A stretch of 34,227 nt of DNA from JASLPR01 sp964496475 (GTDB lineage: Bacteria; Chloroflexota; UBA11872; VXNJ01). The stretch is taken from assembly GCA_964496475.1 (NCBI GenBank), contig CAZBZS010000021.1:1-34227 (forward strand). Direction: 5' to 3'. The notes below the pieces were generated by a model. That model searched no databases. It was given only the letters and a program-made list of their open reading frames with translations, and was not told where the DNA came from. The position numbers and the translations under genes are program-made. This document shows, in pieces, positions 24,370 through 32,490 of this stretch (position 1 is its first letter; every line of letters starts with the position of its first letter).

Positions 24370-25077
24370 ATGGGCGATGTTCGCAGATACCGGCTTTTCG
24401 TTACTTTTCTGGCCGTACCGGCCCTCATCATCGCGTTGATCGTGGTCGTGCTGGTGAACTTGTTCGGGGGGTCCGACGCGCCGGAAGGGGCGGGGACAGG
24501 CAGTACGGCGTTAGACATACCGACGCCGGAAGTGCTCGTAGCGGCGCCGGAGGGCGGAGAAACGCCGGCTACGGGAGAGCCATCGGCGACAGCGATTCCA
24601 ACAGCAACTACCACCCCGGCGGCACCACCCACGCCAGAACCAACGCCGACGGCGGTGGCGACGCCTACACCGGCTCCCCGGGAGTACGAGATCCAAGAGG
24701 GAGAGACGCTGTCGGAAATCGCGGAGGCGAATGGATTGACGACGGCAGAGCTGGCCGAGTACAACCAAATCGAGGATCCGGAATTTGTGTTCTCAGGACA
24801 GACGATCATCATCCCTTCGCCGTCGGGTGATTTCGTGCCGTTGCCAACTCCGGCGGCAACCTCAACGCCGGCGCCGCTTACGGGGGTGGTGAACAGCGAT
24901 GACGGGCTCAACATACGAGCGGAGCCTGATATCAATAGCGAACGCACCGGAGGATTGGCGTCGGCTGAAGAAGTTAATCTGATCGGGGTGACGCATGTTT
25001 TGGACGGGGAGACCTGGTACGAGCTGGATTCAGGTGGTTGGGTGCTGGGAGAGTTCCTGGATATTACGGGCGGCTAG
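24370..25077 (+). CDS. Membrane-anchored LysM and SH3-like domain protein
   Basis: This 235-residue protein has a single N-terminal membrane anchor (9-32). A long Pro/Thr/Ala-rich linker (about 50-103) leads to a LysM domain at 104-149 (YEIQEGETLSEIAEANGLTT). A second Pro-rich linker leads to a bacterial SH3-like domain at about 171-232 (DDGLNIRAEPDINSERTG). LysM binds glycan chains of peptidoglycan and SH3b domains bind wall peptides, so an extracellular cell-wall-binding role is likely; no catalytic domain is present. The ATG follows GGGGCGAAG. Its stop shares the tetramer CTAG with the stop of the convergent acetyltransferase gene. Confidence 0.88.
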   Translation: MGDVRRYRLFVTFLAVPALIIALIVVVLVNLFGGSDAPEGAGTGSTALDIPTPEVLVAAPEGGETPATGEPSATAIPTATTTPAAPPTPEPTPTAVATPTPAPREYEIQEGETLSEIAEANGLTTAELAEYNQIEDPEFVFSGQTIIIPSPSGDFVPLPTPAATSTPAPLTGVVNSDDGLNIRAEPDINSERTGGLASAEEVNLIGVTHVLDGETWYELDSGGWVLGEFLDITGG

Positions 25078-26267
25078 GGCTCGTCCGCCCGCCAAAAGGC
25101 GAACTCTCGTTCCGGAAATAGGAATTTGAGCAGTTCGACCTCCGGCCCGGGGACTGTTGGAGGTAGGCGGCCCTGGAACAGAAGGCTCCAAAAATCACCT
25201 TCGGAGAGCTGCAGAAAGCTCGGTCGGTTGGCAGTGGCTGATTTGACGTCAAAGTTTCCGCCCCGGGCGGAGATTTCGGCGGCCATATGTCCCACGAGGA
25301 AGTCTATCTGGCGGTCGTCGCATTCACCCTGCTGAATACAGATAGCCCGAAATTCGGGAATAAGGGCTCGGATGAGGCGGCGGAGGTTAACGAGCTTGAG
25401 CATGGCCCGGGTATCCCGTCCCGGCTCGGCATGAATTTGAAGGCCGGGAGGAAGGTCGTCGAGCCGAATGGCGAGCGGGCTCTGACCGGTAACCCGGGTG
25501 AAACCCTGCCGGCGGGCGCTCTGGACGAGCCCGGTGAGGAGGGCGATTTCGCCTGCGTGATCGACTGATAGGAGATCGGTGATGGCGAAATCGCAGTCCT
25601 CGGGCCAGCCGTGCCGGGCACGAGCGTAGCCAGCAATGGCACCATCGATTTCCAGAACCAAGGTTTCACCGTGGTCGGCTCTTCGCTGAAGATCGGATTT
25701 CCACCAGGCGATTGATCTCAGGAGAGGACCGACGTACCGGGAACCGCAATGCCCGTGGATGGCCATCACGGAATCCAGATCGACAGGTTGGTAGTCGCGG
25801 ACGCCGGTTGGGATATCTACAGCCTCGGCGGACTGAATATCTATCGTGAAACAGCGACGAGTCCATGGGGACCAGCCCTGATCTCGGAAGAAATCGTGGA
25901 GGTCAGTGAAGAGGAGAGCGAGGTGGTAGCGCTCGGCGCGGGCGTGCTCAAGAGCAGCGTCGAGAGCGGTGCGGGCGTGTCCGCGACCCCGCTGGTCGGG
26001 AGCAGTGACGACATCGGATAAAACGGCGACTCGCAGTAGAGCGCGTCCGACACGCATGTCCCGGGGCGCGAGTCGCAGGTGACTGACTACCTCTCCGCCG
26101 GAGATGACGAGGAAGGTATCGCGAGGATCGTAGGCAGGGTCCAGGGCGCTAATACGCAGCTCTTTTTCGGCATCCCCGCCAAGTACCCTGGAGACGAGTT
26201 CAAGACCGGATGCCAGGAGGTGCTCGTCGTCCGCGCGTACTACCTGCCGGTCACGGTCTGGATTCAT
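25074..26267 (-). CDS. GNAT-family N-acetyltransferase, Eis-like with C-terminal SCP2-like domain
   Basis: This 397-residue protein has an N-terminal GNAT domain with the acetyl-CoA motif APDQRGRGHARTALDAALEH (core QRGRGHA). A second GNAT-like repeat (about 150-260, with IDGAIAGYARAR) and a C-terminal sterol-carrier-like segment with PSFLQLSEGDFWSLLFQG (about 360-377) follow. The layout resembles Eis-type acetyltransferases, which acetylate amines including some aminoglycosides; the physiological substrate here is unknown. The ATG at 26267 is preferred; a GTG at 26309 is in frame but gives an atypical extension. It is downstream of the glycosidase-like gene after a 237-base spacer with no gene. 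Confidence 0.75.
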   Translation of the reverse strand: MNPDRDRQVVRADDEHLLASGLELVSRVLGGDAEKELRISALDPAYDPRDTFLVISGGEVVSHLRLAPRDMRVGRALLRVAVLSDVVTAPDQRGRGHARTALDAALEHARAERYHLALLFTDLHDFFRDQGWSPWTRRCFTIDIQSAEAVDIPTGVRDYQPVDLDSVMAIHGHCGSRYVGPLLRSIAWWKSDLQRRADHGETLVLEIDGAIAGYARARHGWPEDCDFAITDLLSVDHAGEIALLTGLVQSARRQGFTRVTGQSPLAIRLDDLPPGLQIHAEPGRDTRAMLKLVNLRRLIRALIPEFRAICIQQGECDDRQIDFLVGHMAAEISARGGNFDVKSATANRPSFLQLSEGDFWSLLFQGRLPPTVPGPEVELLKFLFPEREFAFWRADEP

Positions 26268-26504
26268 AAACGTCCGCGATTGTTGAATGGCCGGCAACCA
26301 GCGCCGCACGAGGATGGTGGACCCGGGTCACCGGCGGACAGGCAAGATCTAGCGGCTGAGAGGCCGGGCGCATGATAGCGTGCCGCGGAATGGAGACCGT
26401 CGCTTGAGCCTGTGCACTGCGGCCCCATCAGACTCCGGATCGCGAAGATCCTTCATCCTACGGCCCCACGGGCGGGCAACGTCTCTCAATGGGTCAGGGC
26501 CCGC

Positions 26505-28199
26505 TCACCACACCAAACTGGTGATCATTTTGTAGCCATCGGGGTAGCGGTACATGGTGGTGCCGCCGCCGATAAAAACGATATTTTTGCCCCAGGCTTT
26601 GAGAGATGCGGTGGCGCCGGAAAAACCCAAAATTTGAGGTGCGGAAGTAAGCTCCTGCTCGTCACCCTCGACGCCTACCTTCCAGATCCCGGAGTCACCG
26701 ATCCAGCCGTCCTCCGCAAAACGGCAGTGTGCAAACTGCGGATCCGGACTGAGATTGTAAATGACGGTGGTGGTGAAACCTGGGCCGGGCAGGTCGATGC
26801 GAACCAGCGAGCGAGAGGTCTGCATCTCAGGCCCGTAATTGTCGACGCTAGGTTGCCCCCCAAAGCCGAGCTCCCCCCACGCGTTAGTCACGACGGTCTT
26901 TCGCGCTAACCCTGCGCCGACGCCGGCCAGGAATTTCTGCCGCTGCTGCCACCCACCGAAAGTATTCTTCAAATACTTCATACAGAGACGGAGGATCAGG
27001 TAGGCGGCCGGGTCATCGTCTCGCAAGAAACTGCGCATGTTGTAGATGGCGATACGATCCACACCGGCGGCGAGAGCGTTGGCATAGCCCTGGATCAGGA
27101 AATGCAGGCGCTCTTTCGGAGTGGCGACGAGGTTGAAGTTCTCGGTCGCGTCGATGGGCTCGGTCGACACGGGAACTCCCATCTCGGTGAGCCACAGTTC
27201 CTTGTATGGCATGCCCTCGGCATCGAGGTCTTTGCGGTAAGCCTTGACGAACTCGCCGATGCGCTCAGGTTCCTTGTGAAGATTCAACGACAGGTGGTTG
27301 AAGTAAAACTGGTTGTCAGCGGCGGACGGGTCTTGTCGTGCTGCAGTGAGAAAATTGTGCCAAAAGCTGCGGGGGTCGCCGTCGACATTGCAGTTGTCGT
27401 CGACGATGCCGAGGCTGCCGAAAATGATTTCGACATCATGTTTGACACCATCATGGAGAGCCGGCATGCCCGCATACCTCATGGAGTGCCACGCAGTGCG
27501 AAGCAATGTTAGGTAAGTGGCGGCGTCGGCGCTCCACGAGTAGCCGGGGTGGGCCGGGTCGCAGATGTCGGGCTCGTTGCCAATGATCCACTTCAAGACC
27601 GGGTTGAGACCGTTCTCGGTTCGGGAAATACCATCACTGTCGTAAAAAGCGGGTATGCGGCTCTTGGCCAGATGGTGAGCCATCCAGCCCCAGTGATTGG
27701 CGCTTTCGTACCAGGGAAGCCCGAGACCGTTGGGCGGGACGCGCTTGTCCTGGCCGCCGTTAGCGTAGCCAGGTACCCACTGGATGAGACCGGCGACCTC
27801 GAGCCCGGTGGTGTAGTTCTGGTCTGTGGCCATTGTATGAAGAAGATTATTGTCGAAGTTCGGAAGAGCGTCCCAAAGGAATTGCTCGCGAGTCCAGGCG
27901 ACGTTGAGCTCAGTGACATTCTCGGGCTGGTTTATGTGAGGTAGCTCCAGGTCACTGCAGAGCACGCCGCCGAAGCGACTATCGGCGCCGAGGTGTCCAC
28001 CAGGGAATAAGCTGGGGCCCGGACCACCCCGGCTACTCGTGGACGGTAAGACCGGAGCCTCGGATTCGGCAGCGACGAGCGCAGTGGCAGGTGCAGCAGC
28101 GGCGGCAAGCAGGCCCACACCGGCGCCAAGCTTCAGTACCGACCGGCGGCTTGTACCATCGGCGGGGATGTCGAATCGATCTGTCATATCGGATTTCAC
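26505..28199 (-). CDS. Tat-exported glycoside hydrolase-like protein (clan GH-A type)
   Basis: This 564-residue protein begins with a twin-arginine signal (SRRSVLK at 18-24, then GAGVGLLAAAAAPATALVAA), implying export in folded form. The mature part looks like a TIM-barrel glycosidase. VLKWIIGNEPD carries the probable acid/base Glu209 after Asn208, and KELWLTEMGVP carries the probable nucleophile Glu339. A C-terminal beta-rich region follows from about 440. The CAZy family and substrate cannot be assigned by eye; GH39/GH5-like is a guess. The GTG at 28199 has AAGGA seven bases upstream, and this site lies inside a perfect inverted repeat. Confidence 0.75.
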   Translation of the reverse strand: MKSDMTDRFDIPADGTSRRSVLKLGAGVGLLAAAAAPATALVAAESEAPVLPSTSSRGGPGPSLFPGGHLGADSRFGGVLCSDLELPHINQPENVTELNVAWTREQFLWDALPNFDNNLLHTMATDQNYTTGLEVAGLIQWVPGYANGGQDKRVPPNGLGLPWYESANHWGWMAHHLAKSRIPAFYDSDGISRTENGLNPVLKWIIGNEPDICDPAHPGYSWSADAATYLTLLRTAWHSMRYAGMPALHDGVKHDVEIIFGSLGIVDDNCNVDGDPRSFWHNFLTAARQDPSAADNQFYFNHLSLNLHKEPERIGEFVKAYRKDLDAEGMPYKELWLTEMGVPVSTEPIDATENFNLVATPKERLHFLIQGYANALAAGVDRIAIYNMRSFLRDDDPAAYLILRLCMKYLKNTFGGWQQRQKFLAGVGAGLARKTVVTNAWGELGFGGQPSVDNYGPEMQTSRSLVRIDLPGPGFTTTVIYNLSPDPQFAHCRFAEDGWIGDSGIWKVGVEGDEQELTSAPQILGFSGATASLKAWGKNIVFIGGGTTMYRYPDGYKMITSLVW

Positions 28200-28201
28200 G
28201 G

Positions 28202-28248
28202 TTGCATCCTTGCGTTGTACGGGTGGCCACGGTGGCGCAAGGATGCAA
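28202..28248 (-). promoter_or_regulatory. Perfect 13-bp inverted repeat enclosing the ribosome binding site of the glycosidase-like gene
   Basis: TTGCATCCTTGCG (28202-28214) and CGCAAGGATGCAA (28236-28248) are exact reverse complements separated by 21 bases. That spacer contains the self-complementary GTGGCCAC. Because the repeat is symmetric, the reverse-strand transcript reads the same arms, and its second arm holds AAGGA, the ribosome binding site, two bases before the GTG start. A folded mRNA would hide the site. A DNA operator is the alternative. Confidence 0.65.
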
Positions 28249-28729
28249 TTACCACAAGCCCGGCGATCACCGGATTCCGGCACTTCTCATCTGCCGGCAG
28301 ACCGACGAACTCTGAGAGCACGGTGGCTATGCCTCCCCACCTCGCGATGGGTCTATCCCGAATCAACGAACCTATCATATTGATATTCAACGGAGTATTA
28401 TGTTCAATCAAGGGAAATCGATGATATTGCACTGTAGGGCGCGAAGGTTGTTCTGCTGTTAACAATTCGAGTCATGATTTTCGCGGCGGCGGAAGGCCGG
28501 ATGACAGAGTTCAAATACAGGCCGGGGAAGTTGCAGAATTCAGACGACTGGGTTTTGGCCCGCTTCGATACTCGCAACAGAGGTAAACAGCGGGAGAGGG
28601 AGGGGCGGCAAACTCGGATTTGGGGGACGTAGCCGGAAGCCGCGAGGATTGAGCGTAACAGGGGGCGGTCATACCCCGGCTAGGCTAGAATCTAGCGGTT
28701 TTTGGGGCGGCCAAGGAAGGCTACGCACA
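28249..28729. other. Non-coding divergent spacer between the glycosidase-like gene and nuoA
   Basis: About 480 bases carry no credible gene. The stretch around 28365-28480 is distinctly A/T-richer than its surroundings and probably holds promoters for both directions; on the reverse strand TATGAT near 28376 is a possible -10. The last 100 bases contain the palindrome at 28684-28696 and the nuoA ribosome binding site AAGGAAGG at 28713-28720. I see no tRNA or known RNA motif. Confidence 0.6.
28684..28696. promoter_or_regulatory. Palindrome just upstream of the nuo operon
   Basis: GCTAGA-A-TCTAGC is a perfect 6-bp inverted repeat around one central base. It contains TAGAAT (28686-28691), a possible -10 hexamer, 17 bases before the nuoA ribosome binding site. 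It may be an operator; the partner protein is unknown. Confidence 0.4.
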
Positions 28730-29098
28730 CTGCAACCCGAATATCTGGAGAGCTACCTGCCACTCCTGATCGCGGCGATCGCGGCGACGGGTTTCGTCGT
28801 GGTAAATATCTTCCTTGGAATCATGCTGGCGCCGCAGCAGTTTTCGCGGTTGAAGCGCACGATATTTGAATGCGGGATGGAGTCGGAGGAGGGTGGCTGG
28901 CGGCAGATGCACGTGCGCTACTACCTGGTGGCGATCCTGTTCGTGATATTCGCGGTTGAGGGTGTGTTCTTGTTTCCGTGGGCGGCGGTGCTGGGAGAGA
29001 TCGGGCCTTTTGCCTTCGTAGAGATGCTGGTCTTCATGGCGATACTGTTTTTCGGTCTCGTATACGCCTGGAAAAAGGGTGCGCTGGAATGGCGCTGA
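28730..29098 (+). CDS. nuoA: NADH-quinone oxidoreductase subunit A, probable CTG start
   Basis: This 122-residue membrane subunit of complex I has three hydrophobic segments and the family stretch KRTIFECGMES (Cys48), followed by FAVEGVFLFPWA. The start is most likely CTG at 28730, because AAGGAAGG lies nine bases upstream and the resulting length is normal. The only other in-frame start, TTG at 28649, has GAGG only two bases away and adds 27 unrelated residues. The usual F-D-x-E motif reads F-A-V-E (Ala75, Glu77). It is the first gene of the nuo operon and overlaps nuoB by ten bases. Confidence 0.85.
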   Translation: MQPEYLESYLPLLIAAIAATGFVVVNIFLGIMLAPQQFSRLKRTIFECGMESEEGGWRQMHVRYYLVAILFVIFAVEGVFLFPWAAVLGEIGPFAFVEMLVFMAILFFGLVYAWKKGALEWR

Positions 29099-29682
29099 CG
29101 GTAGATCCAGACCAGCCGTTGTTCATGCCGGGCGACGAAGAACCTTTGATCAAGGATCAACCTATAGGGCCGATCGGAATGGATGGCGAGATGGGGGGTC
29201 TGTTCCAGAGTCTGCCGGCAAACATCCTGACCCTGAAGGTTGATCAGCTATTTGCACTGAGCCGAAAGAATTCGCTGTGGCCGATGACTTTCGGGATCGC
29301 CTGCTGCGCCATCGAGATGATCGGCACGTACATGGCGAATTACGACCTGGACAGGATGGGTATATTGCCGTTCCCATCGCCGAGGCAGGCGGATGTGATC
29401 CTGGTGGCGGGAACGGTCAATCGGAAGATGGCGCGGGTGGTGAAGCGGCTATGGGAGCAAATGCCAATGCCGAAGTGGTCCATAGCGATGGGATCGTGCG
29501 CGGATTGCGGGGGGCCCTTTTATTCGTACAAGAATGTGATCGAGGGAGTGGACAAGATAATACCGGTGGACATTTACGTGCCGGGGTGCCCGCCACGTCC
29601 GGAGGCGTTGATTGATGGTTTTGTGCGCTTGCAGGCGAAGATCATGGCGGATGCGAAGGCCGGTACATGGCGCAAGAAATAG
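29089..29682 (+). CDS. nuoB: NADH-quinone oxidoreductase subunit B
   Basis: This 197-residue peripheral-arm subunit carries the terminal iron-sulfur cluster N2, next to the quinone site. The four ligands are Cys72 and Cys73 (IACCAIEM), Cys137 (GSCADCGGPF) and Cys167 (PGCPPRPEAL). An N-terminal extension of about 40 residues precedes the core. The ATG at 29089 overlaps the nuoA end by ten bases and has AAGGG upstream. The stop overlaps the nuoC start by 16 bases, so translation is coupled through the operon. Confidence 0.95.
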   Translation: MALTVDPDQPLFMPGDEEPLIKDQPIGPIGMDGEMGGLFQSLPANILTLKVDQLFALSRKNSLWPMTFGIACCAIEMIGTYMANYDLDRMGILPFPSPRQADVILVAGTVNRKMARVVKRLWEQMPMPKWSIAMGSCADCGGPFYSYKNVIEGVDKIIPVDIYVPGCPPRPEALIDGFVRLQAKIMADAKAGTWRKK

Positions 29683-30236
29683 CCGGGTCGCGGCCGGCTC
29701 CAACCAGAGAGTCGATCGCGGATTGGGCGCGTACAACTCTGGAGCCGTTGGGGGGCACGGTGGCGGTGGACGGTCAGTTCGTGGAGGTGGCGCTGCCTGC
29801 GGAGAAATTGCGAGCGGCGGCCCATGAGATCAGTAAAAGTGACGATCCGGAATTCAGCCTTCTGTACGACATCAGCGGCTTGCACTGGCCGGACGACGGA
29901 GAGCTCGAGGCGGTATATCACTTCTTCGGCGGCTGGCACGCGGAGGGGCTAACGTTGAGGGTCAGGGTGCCGGAGGACCGGCCGCTGATCCCGACGATCA
30001 GTGAGGACTGGCCAACTGCGAATTGGCACGAGCGGGAGGCGATGGACCTCTTCTTATTCGAGTTTGAAGGCCACCCATACCCGGAGCCGCTGCTGCTGGA
30101 AAAAGAGATGCAGGGCGCGTTGCTGAAGCATTATCCGCAGCGTGAAGCGCCGGACATGGTGGAGCGGTTTAAGCAGCGCGGAGATGTGCCGTTCGAGATT
30201 TGGAAGGCGGTGCGGCCGGAGATTGAGAATGGCTGA
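29667..30236 (+). CDS. nuoC: NADH-quinone oxidoreductase subunit C
   Basis: This 189-residue protein is the 30-kDa subunit of the connecting module of complex I. The signature is ANWHEREAMDLFLFEFEGHP, matching the family pattern EREAYDLFG-x-x-F-x-GHP. NuoC and NuoD are separate here rather than fused as in E. coli. The ATG at 29667 lies within the last codons of nuoB, and the stop overlaps the nuoD start by eight bases. Confidence 0.93.
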   Translation: MAQEIAGSRPAPTRESIADWARTTLEPLGGTVAVDGQFVEVALPAEKLRAAAHEISKSDDPEFSLLYDISGLHWPDDGELEAVYHFFGGWHAEGLTLRVRVPEDRPLIPTISEDWPTANWHEREAMDLFLFEFEGHPYPEPLLLEKEMQGALLKHYPQREAPDMVERFKQRGDVPFEIWKAVRPEIENG

Positions 30237-31356
30237 GGCGGTTTCGGGCGGGTCAGACCTGAACGCGGAGTTCATGGAGATAAACATGGGTCCGCAACAT
30301 CCGAGCACTCACGGGGTGTGTCGGCTGGAGATGGCGGTGGATGGGGAGGTTGTTTTGGACTGCCGGCCGGAAATCGGTTACCTGCATCGTGGGGTGGAGA
30401 AGATCGCGGAGAATCTCACCGTGATTCAGCTGCCGGTGATAACGGACCGAGCAGACTACCTGAGCGCGCTGAATACTGAGCTCGGAGTCGTGCTGGCGGC
30501 AGAGCAGCTATACGAGGTGGCCGTGCCGGAACGGGGAGAGTACATCCGGGTGATCATGGCGGAGCTGAACCGGATCACGAATCACATGATGTTCTACGGT
30601 GCGCTGGGAACGGACGCCGGGTTCAGCTCGCCGTTCATCTTTGGCTGGTGGAATCGGGAAATCATCCACGATGTGTTTGAGGAGGTGACCGGGGCGCGCA
30701 TGCTGCACAACTACATTGCGCTGGGCGGGGTGAAGCAGGACGTGCCACCGAATTTCAAGGATTCGGTACAAAAGATACTGCCGCGGCTGGCGGATGGTTT
30801 GGACCGATGTCACGGACTACTGACGGACAACGAGATATTCGTCGCGCGGACAAGAGGGTTGAATCCGCTGACGCCGGAGGAGGCGCTGCGGCTGGGAATA
30901 ACTGGACCATCGCTGAGGGCAACGGGGCTGGCCCGGGACCTGCGACGGCTGGCGCCGTACTCGATCTACGATCGATTCGAATTCGAGGTGCCGGTGGGGA
31001 CGGTGGGAGACGTACATGATCGCTACATGATGCGGCTGCTGGAAATGAGGGAGTCGCTGCGGATAATCGAGCAGGCGCTGGAAGGGATGCCGGCCGGGGG
31101 GGAGTACCGGGGGGAGATTCCGAGGCGACTGCGGTACCCGGTGGGGGAGGCGTACTCGCGAACTGAGAGTCCCCGGGGCGAGCTTGGAATTTATATCGTT
31201 GGGAGCGGGCAAAACACAGCGTACCGGGTGAAGATTCGCGCGCCAGCGTTTGTACATGTGGGCGCGATGGAGGAGATGCTTAAGGGCGCTTATATCGCTG
31301 ACGCGGTGCTGATCTTCGCGTCGATGGACGTCGTGCTGGGTGAGGCGGACAGGTGA
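30229..31356 (+). CDS. nuoD: NADH-quinone oxidoreductase subunit D
   Basis: This 375-residue 49-kDa-type subunit forms the quinone pocket with NuoB and NuoH. The hallmark NMGPQHPSTHGV contains His28, and TDRADY contains Tyr77; these correspond to the quinone-contacting His38 and Tyr87 of Thermus Nqo4. ESPRGELGIYIV and RVKIRAPAF near the C-terminus are also typical. It is somewhat shorter than Nqo4, with a compact loop before the C-terminal part. The ATG has GGAG seven bases upstream. The stop overlaps the nuoH start (GTGA). The next gene is nuoH, with no nuoE, nuoF or nuoG between. Confidence 0.95.
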   Translation: MAEAVSGGSDLNAEFMEINMGPQHPSTHGVCRLEMAVDGEVVLDCRPEIGYLHRGVEKIAENLTVIQLPVITDRADYLSALNTELGVVLAAEQLYEVAVPERGEYIRVIMAELNRITNHMMFYGALGTDAGFSSPFIFGWWNREIIHDVFEEVTGARMLHNYIALGGVKQDVPPNFKDSVQKILPRLADGLDRCHGLLTDNEIFVARTRGLNPLTPEEALRLGITGPSLRATGLARDLRRLAPYSIYDRFEFEVPVGTVGDVHDRYMMRLLEMRESLRIIEQALEGMPAGGEYRGEIPRRLRYPVGEAYSRTESPRGELGIYIVGSGQNTAYRVKIRAPAFVHVGAMEEMLKGAYIADAVLIFASMDVVLGEADR

Positions 31357-32450
31357 GCCTGACAGACGTTCTGATCACTATTCTGAAGGTGCTAATCCTC
31401 CTGTTGGGAGCGCCTTTGCTAGCGCTGGTGCTGGTCTACGTGGAGAGAAAGACTCTGGGCCGAATCCAGCGACGGATGGGGCCGTGGCATGTGGGGCCGA
31501 TGGGGCTGTTGCAAACCCTGGCGGATGCGGTGAAGTTGTTGACCAAGGAAGTGCTGACGCCGGAGCGGGCGGAGCCCTGGGCGTACTGGATCGCGCCGAT
31601 CGTGGTGTTTGTTCCGGGAATATTCGTGTTGCTGGTCATTCCCTTTACGCCGGAGCTGGTGGTGAGCCGGTTGGACTTGAGCCTGTTGTACGTATTCGCG
31701 CTGCCGGCTGTGAGCACCGTGGGGTTCATCATGGCAGGCTGGGGCTCAGGAAGTAAGTACGCTCTGCTCGGGGGGATTCGCCTGGTGGCGCAGGCGGTGA
31801 GCTACGAAATCCCGCTGCTGTTCTCAGTGCTGGGAGTGGCGATCCTAGCGGGCTCGCTATCGCTGATAGACGTCGTGGACGCGCAGGGCGGGACGGTCTG
31901 GTACGGAGTGGTACAGCCGGTAGCGTTCGTCATTTTCATCATGGCCGGGTTAGCGGAGCATTCGCGTACGCCGTTTGACATGGCGATCGGCGAGTCGGAG
32001 GTCATGGGCGGACCGACGATTGAGTACAGCGGAATTCGCTGGGCGATGTTCATGCTGGCGGAATATGTGAACATCTTCATCCTGGCTTCGCTGGGTACGG
32101 TCATCTTCCTGGGGGGATGGCACGGGCCGGTGCTGCCTGGCTGGGTGTGGTATCTGCTGAAGACCACGCCGATACTGCTCTTCGTGTTCTGGTTGCGGGG
32201 AACGCTCCCGCGACTTCGAGTCGATCAGTTGATGGGCTTTTGCTGGAAGGTATTGATACCGTTGTCGCTGCTGAACGTTGTGGTGGCGGCAACCTTCAAG
32301 GTGTACGGCTGGGGGCCTACGGTCCCAATGGTGATCGGATCATTGCTGGCGGCGTATTGGTTCTACCGGCGGGAGTGGCTGCAGGTAGTGGCAGTGCCGG
32401 CTCGGGACCCGGTACCGATACCCGAGCCTGTGCCGGTGGCGGCAGATTGA
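31353..32450 (+). CDS. nuoH: NADH-quinone oxidoreductase subunit H
   Basis: This 365-residue membrane subunit has about eight to nine transmembrane helices and links the quinone cavity to the proton-pumping arm. Visible signatures are VYVERKTLGRIQRRMGP near the N-terminus and AEHSRTPFDMAIGESEVMGG, followed by the family EYSG. The C-terminal tail (about 20 residues) is rich in Pro and Val. It starts with GTG at 31353 in a four-base overlap with nuoD. A 40-base gap separates it from nuoI. Confidence 0.95.
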   Translation: MSLTDVLITILKVLILLLGAPLLALVLVYVERKTLGRIQRRMGPWHVGPMGLLQTLADAVKLLTKEVLTPERAEPWAYWIAPIVVFVPGIFVLLVIPFTPELVVSRLDLSLLYVFALPAVSTVGFIMAGWGSGSKYALLGGIRLVAQAVSYEIPLLFSVLGVAILAGSLSLIDVVDAQGGTVWYGVVQPVAFVIFIMAGLAEHSRTPFDMAIGESEVMGGPTIEYSGIRWAMFMLAEYVNIFILASLGTVIFLGGWHGPVLPGWVWYLLKTTPILLFVFWLRGTLPRLRVDQLMGFCWKVLIPLSLLNVVVAATFKVYGWGPTVPMVIGSLLAAYWFYRREWLQVVAVPARDPVPIPEPVPVAAD

Positions 32451-32490
32451 TGGCGGCGACGCCGGTCTTTGGGAAGAGAAGGGAGTAGCG

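Noticed and set aside
28039..28383. Forward ORFs over the start of the glycosidase-like gene and its upstream spacer
   Set aside because: They are antisense to the Tat signal region and have no recognisable domain or ribosome binding site.
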